Positions 47,122 through 56,963 of a stretch of DNA of 64,000 bases are shown here, in pieces. The notes beneath the pieces are model-generated. The model had not been told where the DNA came from. It saw only the letters and a program-made list of their open reading frames with translations, and made no database searches. Made by a program: the position numbers and the translations under genes. The first letter of the stretch is position 1, and each line of letters starts with the position of its first letter. Source of the DNA: Prado023 sp963736425 (GTDB taxonomy: Bacteria; Actinomycetota; Actinomycetes; S36-B12; CAIYMF01); assembly GCA_963736425.1 (NCBI GenBank), contig CAVTOX010000001.1, positions 1-64,000 of the forward strand. The letters run 5' to 3'.

Positions 47122-48141
47122 TCAGCGGGCGACCTTGCCGGGCAGGAGGAAGTCGTAGGGCTGGCGCAGGATCTTCGTGCGGATCGCCCGGTCCGCGCGC
47201 CGTGCCTGCAGGAAGATCCCGAGGAGGCGTGCGTCGCGGCGGTAGTAGGTGGCCACCTCGGTGTCCGTGATCGGGTCGCGGGGGCCGGGGAGGTCCGCGG
47301 TCGCCAGCCACTGGTTGACGACGTCGAGGCCGGTTCCGATCCGTTCCGGAGCGCCCTCCTTGTGGAAGTTGCCCAGCAGGTCCAGCGCCACGGTCCGCGG
47401 GACGAAGTAGTCGTCCTGGTAGGAGTCGGCGACGAACCGGAGCAGGAGGGCCCGGATCCCGGGCGGGGCGGCGGCGACCACCACCCTCGCGTCGAGGCTG
47501 TGCCGTCCGTCGCGACGGATGAAGGGGGTGCCGACGTCGATGAGCACGGGCTGCGGGGGTGCTGCCGCTCGGGCATCCGCATCCCCGGACCACTCGGATC
47601 CCGGGACCGTCGCACCGAATGACCAGTTCGACAGCTGGCCGTCGAGAGCGACCTCGACCCCATCCGTGCGCCCTGCGCTGCGCTGGGCCAGGAGGGCGAC
47701 CGAGTCGAGCACCTGGCTGATCACCGTGACCAGGCCCTCGTCGTCGGTCGCGTGCAGCAGGTGGTGGCCCAGGGTCTGGGAATCCATCCGCGGCTGCACC
47801 AGGTAGACGACCGGCGCGCGGTCGGGGCGGTGGACCGGGATCGCCTCGGTCGCCACGACGCTGAGCCCGGCAGTCGTGATCTCCGTGAGGTACTCGTCGA
47901 CGAGGTCGAGGTAGGCGCTGACCGACGCCTCGTCCGGGTAGCCCGCCATCCGCTTGCACACCAGCCCGGGCAGCTCGTCAGTCGTCAGCGCGGCGGAGAT
48001 CTCACCGTAGGCCAGGACCTTGACGTGGCCCCCGGACTCCGGGTTCGCCGGGTCGAGCCGGCGCTCGGTCTCGTCGAGGACGGCGAGGAGGTGGTCTCGA
48101 TCTGGGATGGCACCCGGGACGGCGGTGGGTCCGGTGCTCAT
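47122..48141 (-). CDS. DUF6206-like protein
   Basis: Protein of 339 residues. It begins LLAVLDETERRLDPANPESG and has GHVKVLAYGEISAALTTDEL, PGLVCKRMAGYPDEASVSA, a likely phosphotransferase-like strand VVYLVQPRMDSQTLGHHLL, PVLIDVGTPFIRRDG with the acidic metal-like Asp, and LLGIFLQARRADRAIRTK. The layout hints at a kinase/aminoglycoside phosphotransferase fold, but the catalytic HxD motif is not clear. I recall the family as DUF6206. ATG 48141 overlaps the stop of the aminotransferase. Its job likely concerns the same amine substrate. Confidence 0.72.
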   Translation of the reverse strand: MSTGPTAVPGAIPDRDHLLAVLDETERRLDPANPESGGHVKVLAYGEISAALTTDELPGLVCKRMAGYPDEASVSAYLDLVDEYLTEITTAGLSVVATEAIPVHRPDRAPVVYLVQPRMDSQTLGHHLLHATDDEGLVTVISQVLDSVALLAQRSAGRTDGVEVALDGQLSNWSFGATVPGSEWSGDADARAAAPPQPVLIDVGTPFIRRDGRHSLDARVVVAAAPPGIRALLLRFVADSYQDDYFVPRTVALDLLGNFHKEGAPERIGTGLDVVNQWLATADLPGPRDPITDTEVATYYRRDARLLGIFLQARRADRAIRTKILRQPYDFLLPGKVAR

Positions 48142-49526
48142 CGGTTCGTCCCTTCCAACGGGGGCGTGCTGTCGCCGTGGGGCGGGGTCGCCTGGGCGAA
48201 CATCTGGGTGACCAGGTCGGGGTCATTGAGGATGCCGGTGCGCGAGGAGCCCGGCGATCGCGGCCTCGAGCCGCGCCAACGCCTCGCCTGCCTCGGAGTC
48301 CGACATCAGCAGGCCGGGCTTGAACTGCAGGACCGAGCGGTCGAACCCAGCGAACATCGCCCAGATGCCCGCGTCGTAGCAGGCACGCGTCATGAGCATC
48401 CCGCCCATGGGATGGGCGAAACGCAGCCCGATCACCAGGCCGGTCTGGCGCACCTCGACGAGCCACTCGGGGTGCCGCGAGGCGATGTCGGCGAGGCCGG
48501 TGGCGAAGGTTTTCGGTGAGGGTGTCGACCCGGGCAGGTGGTCTCCGGTCGGGTCGTGATGTCCAGGACCGCGCGGGCCACCCGGCACCCGAGCTCCGAG
48601 CCGCCGAAGGTGGAGATGTTCGACCAGCCGTCGTCCTCCAGCCACGCCCCGGCGCGCGACGAGAGCAGCGTCGCTGCGATCGGGTAGAGGCCGCCGGACA
48701 GGCCCTTGCCCGTCACGAGGATGTCCGGGGTGACGGCCGAGCGCTGCACCGCCCAGAGCGACCCGGTCCGGCCGAGTCCCGTCTGGACCTCGTCGGCGAT
48801 GTACAGCGCTCCGAAGCGGTCGCAGAGGTCACGAACGCCTGCAAGGTAGTCGGCGTCCGGCACGGGGAAGCCGATCGTCGCGGGGATCGTCTCGAGGATG
48901 ACGGCGGCCGAGGGGGCATGAGCCAGGGCGGCTTCGAGGGCGGACAGGTCGTTGAACGGGACCTGGGGGAACTCAACGTCCGCGCCCGTGGACAGGAACG
49001 CCTCGGCGGCGTCACGGTCGCCGGCGGCCAGCGCCAGCCCGGTGTGCCCGTGGTACGCGCCAGCGATCGAGACGACCCGGCGGCGCCCGGTGGCCCGTCG
49101 GGCGGACTTGATGGCGAGGTCGATCGCCTCCCCACCGCCGCTGGCGAAGACGGCGTAGGCCATCCCGGGCGTGCGCTCGACGAGGTCGGCGGCGAGCAGC
49201 GACCGCTCGACGCTGGGGAAGTGGTGGTTGCCGATGTCGAGGTAGTCCAGGGCGTCGACCAGGACGGCGATGAGTTCGGGGTTGCGGTGCCCGACGTTGA
49301 ACACTCCGCCGTTGAGGTGCAGGTCCAGCCAGCTGCGGCCGTCCACGTCGTGGATCCGATACCCCTCGCGGCGGCCCATGACGATGGCGGCGCCGAGCGC
49401 ACCGAACGTCCGCACGCGGTCAGGGCAGACGTAGTGCTCAGCCAGGGCGAGGACGTCGTCGCGTGTGGGGGCGTGGGGGCCGGGGGCGCCCACACTGGGT
49501 GCGCCGGTGCTCGCGGAACCGCTCAT
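48138..49526 (-). CDS. Class III PLP aminotransferase
   Basis: Aminotransferase of about 462 residues. The markers are FASGGGEAIDLAIKSARRAT (PLP phosphate loop), GAYHGHTGLALAAG, YIADEVQTGLGRTGSLWAV and Schiff-base lysine in LVTGKGLSGGLYPIA. Close to 4-aminobutyrate/putrescine or acetylornithine transaminases; the substrate is probably an omega-amino compound. Frameshifts near 48520 and 48235. After the second, the C-terminus should read TGILNDPDLVTQMFAQATP and end just at the ATGA overlap with DUF6206 (48138-48141). GTG or ATG near 49526 starts the frame. Confidence 0.85.
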
Positions 49527-49704
49527 GGGGGCAGTATCGACCCACCTGCGCGGCGGAGGCCATCAGGGTGGAGTAGTCCCCAAAGGCTGGTGCTGGGGCT
49601 CTCGTGGTCGAGGGGTTCGAACTCGACTGGCGCGATCCGGACACCTGTGACCGGATTCCGCCAGTCGTCGTCCGAAGGCGCCCAATCCCGTGTACGCCGG
49701 CCGG

Positions 49705-50790
49705 TCACCGCTTGAGCGTCACCTCGTTCGGCGACATCGCGCCCTGGTACCCGAACTTCGGGTTCACCCAGACTCGGTATGTGCCCTTACGCAGGTTCAG
49801 GGTGCGCTTCTCGGTGCTGCCCCAGGTCCGGTAGGTCTTCAGTGCCTTCCACGTCCCGTCAGCGTTCCTCCGCTGGACCTGGAACGTCCAGTACCTCGAT
49901 CCCATGTTGGGGTTCACGTCGACCCTCATCTTGGACCGGGCGCTGACGGCCTTGATCTTCACCGTCGGGGTGGGCTGTGTGACCACCAGAGGCGGCGGTG
50001 GAGGGGAGGTCACGGGGATGGGAGGAGGGGGACTCCACGCTGCCGAGAGCAGCCAAGGGCTCCCCACGTAGGGGGCCACCCAGTAGTCGCCCGGGTACAG
50101 GAACCGGATGTACGTGCCGGCGGCGAGCAGCCTGTCGGCCTTGACAGCGACGCTGCCGTCCGCAGCCGAGACCGCTTCCCCGGTCTTAATCCACGTCGGA
50201 CCTTCCAGCCGTTCAACTGTCACCAGACCCGGAGGGGCAGGTCGCTGGAATCCGTCGGCGTTGACCCAGACGTTGCCCAGCAGCATGCTGACCCCATCGC
50301 GCAGCTCATGCATGGGGCCTGCCACGTAGCTCCTCATCGGCGCGATGGTGAACCGATCTGTGAGGACCTGTTCCGGCGTGGTGCTCGTGGGGACCATCGC
50401 GGTGGCCGTGGCCACGTACTCATGGCCTGGCGGTGCGATGGGCCCGTTGTAGTGCTGGCACATCGACCCGCCCGTGAGAGGCTGCGAGTTCGCCGTCGGC
50501 CCGATGCCGTTAGCCGCGAAGCTCCCCAGGACGGTAGTTGAGTCGGCGCCCGTGATCTCACCAGAGACACTCCATGCGACTCCGGGCTGCACACTCACCT
50601 GTACGTACCCGGTCAGGTCCTTGCAGATGAGGAAGTTCGTCGTGAAGAGCTCACTCCAGGACGTGTCCATCACGGTGAGTTGCATGCTCCAGTCGGCGAT
50701 CACGTCGGCCTGCGCCGTCGGGGGTGGTGTTCCCATGCTTGCGGTCACAAGCGCGGCTCCGGTGACAAGCGCGGTCAAGGTTCGGTTCAC
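49705..50790 (-). CDS. Secreted protein of unknown function
   Basis: Exported protein of 361 residues with a signal peptide (LVTGAALVTASMG, cleavage near TAQA-DV). The N-terminal half is beta-rich with WSMQLTVMDTSWSELFTTN and Cys pair points (FLICKDL, GSMCQHYNG). A proline-rich linker (PPPPIPVTSPPPPPL) leads to a C-terminal beta-domain: KMRVDVNPNMGSRYWTFQVQ, TWGSTEKRTLNLRKGTYRV, which looks like a surface-protein fibronectin-like fold. GTG 50790 has GGAGGG six bases upstream. No enzyme motif is seen. Confidence 0.72.
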   Translation of the reverse strand: MNRTLTALVTGAALVTASMGTPPPTAQADVIADWSMQLTVMDTSWSELFTTNFLICKDLTGYVQVSVQPGVAWSVSGEITGADSTTVLGSFAANGIGPTANSQPLTGGSMCQHYNGPIAPPGHEYVATATAMVPTSTTPEQVLTDRFTIAPMRSYVAGPMHELRDGVSMLLGNVWVNADGFQRPAPPGLVTVERLEGPTWIKTGEAVSAADGSVAVKADRLLAAGTYIRFLYPGDYWVAPYVGSPWLLSAAWSPPPPIPVTSPPPPPLVVTQPTPTVKIKAVSARSKMRVDVNPNMGSRYWTFQVQRRNADGTWKALKTYRTWGSTEKRTLNLRKGTYRVWVNPKFGYQGAMSPNEVTLKR

Positions 50791-51092
50791 GGTGGCCCTC
50801 CCATTCCATGGGACGTGTGGGGCGCCGGCTGTGCCCGCCCGCTGGGGCGATGGGCCGGTAGAGGTGCGGGCGGAGGCGCGAGGCTCGGGCGAGCCGGGAG
50901 TGAACGGAGGAGCAGAGCTGCCCCTTCGACGTCGGTGTCACGCATCCCATGCACGGCGGATCATCCCCATCTCCACGTGCAGGACTCTCGTCCTGGCACC
51001 AGCCTCGCCACCGGGTCCGCGATTCCGGTAGAGGCCTTGGTCCCGTCGCCACCCGCGGGACTCGGCTGGGTGAGCGCGCGCATGATGGGCGC
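50791..51092. other. Intergenic, 302 bases, nothing recognised
   Basis: Divergent spacer between the secreted-protein gene and the C69 peptidase gene. It contains no ORF with a plausible start, no strong repeat and no clear promoter that I can defend, though promoters for both genes must lie here. Confidence 0.5.
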
Positions 51093-52460
51093 ATGTGTGA
51101 CACCTTCGTGGCTCTCGTCCGACGCGACAGCCGAACGGGTCGGTGATCTTCGCCAAGAACAGCGACCGGGAGCCCAATGAGGCCCACGAGGTGGTGTTCG
51201 CGTCGGCGGCCGACCATGCTCCGGGTGCGCAGGTCACGTGCACCCACATCACGATCCCGCAGGTCGGGCGCACGAACGCGGTTCTGCTGGGCAAGCCGTA
51301 CTGGATCTGGGGCGCGGAGATGGGCGCCAACGAGCATGGGGTCGTGATCGGCAACGAGGCGGTCTTCACGAAGCTCCCGTACGAGAAGGAACCCGGGCCT
51401 GATCGGTATGGACCTGCTGCGCCTGGGCCTCGAGCGCGCCGACACCGCCGAGGCGGCGGTCACGATCATGACCGACCTCCTGGTCGAGTACGGCCAGGGC
51501 GGCAACTGCGGTCACACCCACGACTTCCGCTACCACAACAGCTTCCTGGTGGCCGATCCCACCGAGGCGTGGATCCTTGAGACTGCTGGCCGGGAGTGGG
51601 CGGCACGACGCGTCGAGGGGTCAGGGTCGATCTCGAACGCCATCACGATCGCCGGGGAGTTCGACCGGTCCTCGCCCGGGCTGGTCGACCGCGCGGTCGC
51701 CGAGAAGTGGTGCTCCAGCCCGGAAGCGTTCGACTTCGCGGCCGACTACAGCGACCGGATCTACACGCGCTTCAGTGACGCCCGGTCCCGGCAGTGCCGA
51801 ACGAACGATGCGCTGGCAGCCGCCCGTGGTCGCGTCGATGTGGCCGGGGCGTGGGAGCTGCTGGCCGATCACGGTGCGCGGGCCGACGGCCGGCAGGGCT
51901 GGGGTCCCGCCGATCATCGCGTGGGTGGCCTGATCGGGGCGACGGTGTGCATGCACGCCGGGTTCGGGCCGGTGCGGGGCTCACAGAGCACTGGGTCGTG
52001 GGTCTCGGAGCTCCCGGCGGACGGGATCGCTGCGACCCACTGGGTGACGGGGACCGCGGCTCCGTGCCTGTCGGTCCGCGTGCCGGTGTGGTTCGACGCC
52101 GTCGAGTCTGCCGGGCTGCCAGACCGCGGGCCAACGCCCGCCGGCACCTACGCGCCGGGGACGCTCTGGTGGGATCACGAGGACCTGCACCGCACCGTCC
52201 TCCTGGACTACCCGCGGCTGCGCGGGCTGATCGAGGCCGATCGCCGCGAGGTCCAGGATCGCGTCGACGGGTTGGCTGCTGCCGCAGTGTCGGGGAGTGT
52301 CGAGCAGCGGGTGGAGTGCACCCGGATCGCCTTCGCCGAGGTCGCCGACGCGTACCGGCGATGGCTGGATGTCGTTCGCCCCGTCGCGCCGTCGAAGGCT
52401 GGTCGCAATCCCTTCCAGCGTGCGTGGCGCGGTTTCGACAAGGCCGCAGGCAGGGCGTAG
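51093..52460 (+). CDS. C69-family peptidase (Ntn hydrolase, PepD/secernin-like)
   Basis: N-terminal nucleophile hydrolase of about 455 residues. It starts MCDTFVAL, which puts the catalytic Cys at residue 2 after Met removal. Further points: FAKNSDREPNEAHEV (conserved NSDR), GANEHGVVIGNEAVFT, and HNSFLVADPTEAWILETAG. The C69 family includes dipeptidase A and secernins. Frameshifts near 51125 and 51400 break the frame. The ATG 51093 is used because the nucleophile must be at the N-terminus. It may degrade dipeptides or hydrolyse amides; intracellular, as no signal peptide is present. Confidence 0.85.
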
Positions 52461-52583
52461 CCGCGGACGTTCCCCAGGACCTTCGGCAGTTCCCGACCTC
52501 ATGGGGGAGGGCGATGATGGAAGCGTCCGGGGGTCATCCACGAGCCCGCCGGCGGGCTCGGCGCCCGGGTTGAGGGGGCTGTG

Positions 52584-53825
52584 ATGTGGTCCCGTGAATC
52601 CGTGCTTCGACGCGTCCTCGCGACCGTGGGATCGGTCCTCCTCGTGCTGGCGGTGCCCGGTGGGCCCACCGGTGCGGTGGCGATCGCGCAGGTACCCGGA
52701 GCGGCCCCCGCCATTGCGACGATCGTCGCTGTCCGGGCAGCGCACCACCCGGGCTACGACCGGTTCGTCCTCGAGTTCGACAGCCGGTCGGCGCCTCGGG
52801 CCAGTGTTGGCCTCGTGCCGAAGCTGATCGGCGACTTCTCCGGCCAGCGCGGTCCCGGTGCCGGGGCGGGCGGTGATCCGAGTGGTCGTCCAGGGCGCCC
52901 AGGCGCACACCGAGGACGGTGAGCCGACGGTCGCCCTCGACCAGGCGTTCGCCCTGCCCAACGTGATGGCGCTGCGGGGCGCCGGTGACTTCGAGGCGGT
53001 CGTCACCGATGGGGATCGGTCTGGCCAAGCGGATGCCCTTCCACGTGCACCGCCTGGCCAACCCCGGCCGAATTGCCATCGACGTCTCGACCGCCTTCCC
53101 GCGCACGACCCGTCGCGTCACGTTCATGGACAAGGACGCGCCAGCCGGGCACGTCCGCGCGGGTCACGGTGCGTCGGTCCGATTCCGGACGCCTACCCGG
53201 CGACGGGCCTGCTCGACCGGATCTTCGCCGGTCCCACCGTAAACGAGCAGGCGGCCGGGCTGAGGCTGGTCACCTCCGGGGCGACCGGCTTCGCGTCGGT
53301 GCGGGTCTCCCGTGGCGTGGCCCGGCTACGGCTGACCGGGGGCTGCGCGCGTGAGGCCAGCAGCTTCACGATCGCCGACTCGATCATGCCCACCTTGCGG
53401 CGCCTTCGGAACGTGGACTGGGTGAAGATCTACCACCCGGCCGGTGAGACGCAGCTCCCGACCGGGCGGCGTGACTCGGTGCCCGCATGCCTCGCGGCGA
53501 CTCCGGGGACCTGCCTGTACCTGGTGTCCCGGCTCAGCGGCACTGACCCGACGGTGGGCTCCTTCCTGGTGCTGAACGTGAACGACGGTGACTGTGACCG
53601 GGACCGGAGGCGAGTTCTACAGCGAGTGGTTCAAGGTGCGCGGGCGGATCTCGGACGCGGGAGCCCAATTGCAGACGCATGGGCGAGACAGGGGCGTGGT
53701 CGGATCTGGCGCTGACATGGGTTCCGGCTCAGGGCACGTTCACCGGGTGGACGCCGGTGACCGCCGAGCAGTTGCGCAGCTACTCGGGCGGCGGGGTCCC
53801 ACTGCGTGGCCAGCCGTGCGGCTGA
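52584..53825 (+). CDS. Secreted AMIN-like / GerMN-like protein (frameshifted)
   Basis: Exported protein of about 410 residues if repaired. A signal peptide (GSVLLVLAVPGGPTGAVA) is followed by an AMIN-like domain (HHPGYDRFVLEFDSRS; RMPFHVHRLANPGRIAIDV; AFPRTTRRVTF). The next part resembles GerMN (VSRGVARLRLTGGCAREASS, SIMPTLRRLRNVDWVKIY), and the end resembles an Ig-like Gmad2 domain (ATPGTCLYLV ... YSEWFKVRGRI ... WSDLALTWVPAQGTF). Frameshifts near 52855, 53010, 53175, 53590 and 53690. End at TGA 53823-53825. It likely binds cell-wall or spore-cortex-type glycans. Confidence 0.68.
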
Positions 53826-53883
53826 GGCCGTCGGGGTCGGGAGCGGGATGGGGCTGAGGGCGGGGGGCAGTTCGGCCACCCGT

Positions 53884-55227
53884 TCACGCGGCCGGCGGTG
53901 TGGCGTTGGGAGAGATCTGGGCGCGGGCTTCCCGTGCCCGGGGTCCCTTGGCGAGTGTTCGGTAGCTGGACTCGAGTCGGGTGATCACTGTCGTCGGCGC
54001 GGGGATGACCTGATCGGTCAGCCGCGCTTCCAGCAGGTCGGGCCGTCGCGGCAGTGCCTCTGTCGGGATCGCCCGACCTATCAGGAGCAGGTCGCCCCGA
54101 TCCTGAGCCGTCCGCAGGGCTGCAGCGTTGTGGGTTGCTACCTCGGAGTATGAATCGGCGATCCGGCTCAGCGACCAGCCGACCTCCGCGCGTGACAGCG
54201 GCACCCCGCTGGGCACGGCCCGGCTCAGGAGGCGGTCGATGTCGAGTCGTTCGATCTGGATCGGGTGGGCGCTGGGGTGTGGCGTGCGCAGCGCGCGGAC
54301 CTGATCGGCGACCTCCCGCCACCGCAACTCGCCCTCCTCGGCGCGAGCGGCTGCATCCAGGTGTCGGTCTCGGTCGGGGCCGATCGGGGTGCCATCGGCC
54401 AGCAACCGGTGCGCGTGGGCCGTGGCCCGGTGCAGCGCGACCCCGATCGCGGCGAAGTTCCCATGCACCGTGGCCGGTGCGCTGCCGAACTCCGCCAGCG
54501 TCCACGCCAGGTGTCGCAGTCGGGCGACGCGGTCGGAGAGCTCCTCGAGCGGTGGTTGTCCGCGCCGGACACCGGGGCGGGCCACCGTCAGGTCGAGCAG
54601 GCCCCCGGTGTCGGCAGGCGAGCGGTCGTGGCCCCGTGGGTGCGGGAACCTGCGCAGATCTGCCACCACGGACTCGGTGAGCGTGGCGCATCGACCGTGC
54701 TCGGCCATGGCGTCTGCGGCCTGCGCGGTGAGGGCGACCAGCGTGCGCCACTCGCGGGAGGCTGCCCCCAATGTCGCGGGGTGGCGCATCCGGGATGCCT
54801 CGGGGCTGCGCGGCCGGCCATCGGCGCTGTGGTGCGTGGCCCAGAGGTCGGCGGCCGACCGGATCAGGAGGGCCGCTTCAGCCAGAGCCGCCCCGGGCCC
54901 ATCCACGGGACCTGGCTCGCTCCAGTCGCGGGCCCGTGCCACCGCCGCCAATGCGCGCAGCAGCCGGGCATCGGCCCCCCCGCGGCGTCGCCCGGCCGGA
55001 GTTGTTGCGCAGGCAAGCGGCCGTGTCAGGGTCTCGCCGAGGTGAACCAGCGCCGCTGCCAGGTCGTGGTGTGCCGTGACGTCCAACGTGGTCGGCCGTC
55101 GCTGCGCGGTGCCCTCCAGCGAGATGCTGACCTGGGCCCGGGCGATGCATCGAGCCGCTTGCTCGGTGAGGTGCCCGTAGGTGGTCGTGGAGCGACGGGT
55201 GGGGGCCGCAGCAGTGGCAATGCTCAT
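53884..55227 (-). CDS. Protein of unknown function, 447 residues
   Basis: Helical protein without membrane segments or recognised domains. Segments: ARCIARAQVSISLEGTAQRR, LDVTAHHDLAAALVHLGETL, RVARLRHLAWTLAEFGSAPA and a C-terminal coiled region TQDQ-like, AEVGWSLSRIADSYSEVATH. It is rich in Ala, Arg and His, with acidic residues about DRD. ATG 55227 overlaps the stop of the next upstream gene (ATGA), so both act together. It flanks the Tad operon region but reads the other way. I could not assign it to a family. Confidence 0.6.
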   Translation of the reverse strand: MSIATAAAPTRRSTTTYGHLTEQAARCIARAQVSISLEGTAQRRPTTLDVTAHHDLAAALVHLGETLTRPLACATTPAGRRRGGADARLLRALAAVARARDWSEPGPVDGPGAALAEAALLIRSAADLWATHHSADGRPRSPEASRMRHPATLGAASREWRTLVALTAQAADAMAEHGRCATLTESVVADLRRFPHPRGHDRSPADTGGLLDLTVARPGVRRGQPPLEELSDRVARLRHLAWTLAEFGSAPATVHGNFAAIGVALHRATAHAHRLLADGTPIGPDRDRHLDAAARAEEGELRWREVADQVRALRTPHPSAHPIQIERLDIDRLLSRAVPSGVPLSRAEVGWSLSRIADSYSEVATHNAAALRTAQDRGDLLLIGRAIPTEALPRRPDLLEARLTDQVIPAPTTVITRLESSYRTLAKGPRAREARAQISPNATPPAA

Positions 55228-55649
55228 GCGGCCCCTCCCCTGGAGAGGCTGCGCGCAGCGCAGAGCGCGGTGACGGCGCGGGTGACCGCCAGGACCTCGG
55301 CGGGCGTCAGCGGCTCGTCCTCGTCTCCCAGCAGCTCCACGGCGAGATCGATGCAGCTGCTCGCCAGGGCGCTGACCAGGGACAGTACCTCGTTGGGTTC
55401 GAGGTCTCGAGATGTCGGCAGGTCGGTGGCGGGGTGGAGCGCCTCCGACCGCGAGACGGCGAGGACTGCGGCTGCCTGCGCGAGCGCTGCGGCGACGTCG
55501 TCGACGTTCGGGGAGGCGTCAGGATCACGGCCGGTGCTGAGTTGCTCAGCGATGTGGTGGGTCACCGTGATGGCCGTCCAGAGCCCTGCGAGTGTGGCAG
55601 GAAGGTCGGCGATGAGCCCCTGTTCAGGGGCTGACGTGCTCAGTGTCAT
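55224..55649 (-). CDS. Helical protein of unknown function, 141 residues
   Basis: Acidic, Ala-rich helical protein: DLPATLAGLWTAITVTHHIAE, DVAAALAQAAAVLAVSRSEAL, LVSALASSCIDLAVELLGDE and LAVTRAVTALCAARSLSRG. No membrane segment or motif. ATG 55649 has GGAGG five bases upstream, giving a firm start. It forms a two-gene unit with 53884-55227. It shares a divergent upstream region with the gene at 56061, with an inverted repeat at 55762-55798. Confidence 0.65.
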   Translation of the reverse strand: MTLSTSAPEQGLIADLPATLAGLWTAITVTHHIAEQLSTGRDPDASPNVDDVAAALAQAAAVLAVSRSEALHPATDLPTSRDLEPNEVLSLVSALASSCIDLAVELLGDEDEPLTPAEVLAVTRAVTALCAARSLSRGGAA

Positions 55650-56060
55650 GTGATCCTCCGGGTCGGTCGGCCAGCTCTCGTGTGCGGCCGTCATCTGCAT
55701 GAGTGCGCGGCGCTGGGGCTCATCGGCAGTGCCGCGATGGATCCCCGCTGAGCAGGTGTTGCCCGGCAACTCGTGCCGTGTTGAGCTGAGTTGCCGGGAG
55801 GTCGAGCAAGGGAGGGAACCGCCACCCCGCCGCCGGCATGGCCGCGGACTCGAGTCCGCCGAGCCGGAGTTGTTGCCGCCCGCTCGGCACGGCGTCATCG
55901 CAGGTCAGAAGCTATTTGTGGGCGCGGCGCCGAGGCGACACGCAGTGTGGGTGGACCCGCGGTGTCGGCACGGCAACGGATACGGCAACACCGCTCGGGC
56001 ACCCTGCAGCGCACTGGCCGCGAGTCGATCCCGGCCGTTCCCCCGAGAGGAAGTGCCGAG
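55650..56060. other. Divergent intergenic region, 411 bases
   Basis: Spacer between two unknown genes facing opposite ways. It holds the inverted repeat at 55762-55798 and a moderately AT-rich stretch near 55905-56000. No small gene with a convincing start was found. Likely promoters for both directions. Confidence 0.45.
55762..55798. promoter_or_regulatory. Perfect 11-base inverted repeat in divergent spacer
   Basis: CCCGGCAACTC (55762-55772) and GAGTTGCCGGG (55788-55798) are exact inverted copies across 15 bases. The left arm overlaps a smaller near-palindrome GTTGCCCGGCAAC. The site could be an operator shared by the divergent genes at 55649 and 56061, or a hairpin. Confidence 0.5.
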
Positions 56061-56963
56061 ATGGACCTCAGCCCCGAGTTCGTGCGTGACTCGTTGCACC
56101 GTGTCGATGTCGACGGGTGGGACAGTGCGACCGGCAGGGAGCTGCTCGATCATGTTCGCCGGGCAGTGGTGGTCCCGGTCGTGCGTCGTTCTGGGCTGCG
56201 TGGGCCGGCTGCCGACCAGGCGGAGGCCTCGGGCTGGGAGGCCGCGTGGGATGCACTTCGACGGCCCACCGCCCGCACGGCGGAGAACCCGGGCGGGATG
56301 GTCTGGGTGGCAGTCCGCCGGGCAGTGGCCGCTGAGACCGAGTTCACGCGGGTGCCGGGTGGCGCGCCAGTCGGCGTACAGACGCGCGCCGCGGGGCTGA
56401 CCGCGGTCGGGGGGGAGGTCGCGGTCGCGGGGGAGGTTCCAGGGCAGTCGGCGAAGCGCTCGGACCAAGGCTCGAACGTCGCCCAGCTGACCCTCCTCGC
56501 CTCGTCGGATCGGCGATCGAGGTGCCTGTCCCTCGACCACCTCATGGACGGCGGGTGGCAACCCGTCGAGACCGGGTTCCCCCTGGCTGAGGACCCCGGG
56601 CCAGTGATCGCGGCGGTCCTCGACGGATTGGTTGCCGTCGGCTGGGACCGGGCGGACGCCGCGGACGCGATCGCGATCATGGCCGACCATGCCTCGCCTG
56701 CTCAGTCCGGTGCCCCGACCACGCGGTGGCGTTGGGTGTCGCTGCGGCTCGGCGTCCCGGAATGGCAGGCGCGGCGTCTGGCGGGGTTGCTGCTGGGAGG
56801 TGGCGGCTGGCCGGGTGTCCTCGAGCTCGTGTTTGTGCACGGCTCGTGGGTCACCGCGGATCCGGCCGTGCTGGCGGCCTTGCGCTCGACCACTGTGCGT
56901 TGGTCCGCTGGTCCGGGTGCCTGGCTGGCGGGGTGGGACGCGCACCTGGAGGGGATCGCGTAG
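56061..56963 (+). CDS. Protein of unknown function, 300 residues, before the Tad operon
   Basis: Starts ATG 56061 with GAGAGGAAG upstream. N-terminal: LSPEFVRDSLHRVDVDGWDS, GLRGPAADQAEASGWEAAWD. C-terminal half: DRADAADAIAIMADHASPAQ, WVSLRLGVPEWQARRLAGLL (a possible helix-turn-helix pattern) and LELVFVHGSWVTADPAVL. It looks like a DNA-binding or sigma-like helical protein. No signal peptide. It reads in the same direction as the Tad operon, 267 bases upstream, and may regulate it; this is inference. Confidence 0.6.
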   Translation: MDLSPEFVRDSLHRVDVDGWDSATGRELLDHVRRAVVVPVVRRSGLRGPAADQAEASGWEAAWDALRRPTARTAENPGGMVWVAVRRAVAAETEFTRVPGGAPVGVQTRAAGLTAVGGEVAVAGEVPGQSAKRSDQGSNVAQLTLLASSDRRSRCLSLDHLMDGGWQPVETGFPLAEDPGPVIAAVLDGLVAVGWDRADAADAIAIMADHASPAQSGAPTTRWRWVSLRLGVPEWQARRLAGLLLGGGGWPGVLELVFVHGSWVTADPAVLAALRSTTVRWSAGPGAWLAGWDAHLEGIA

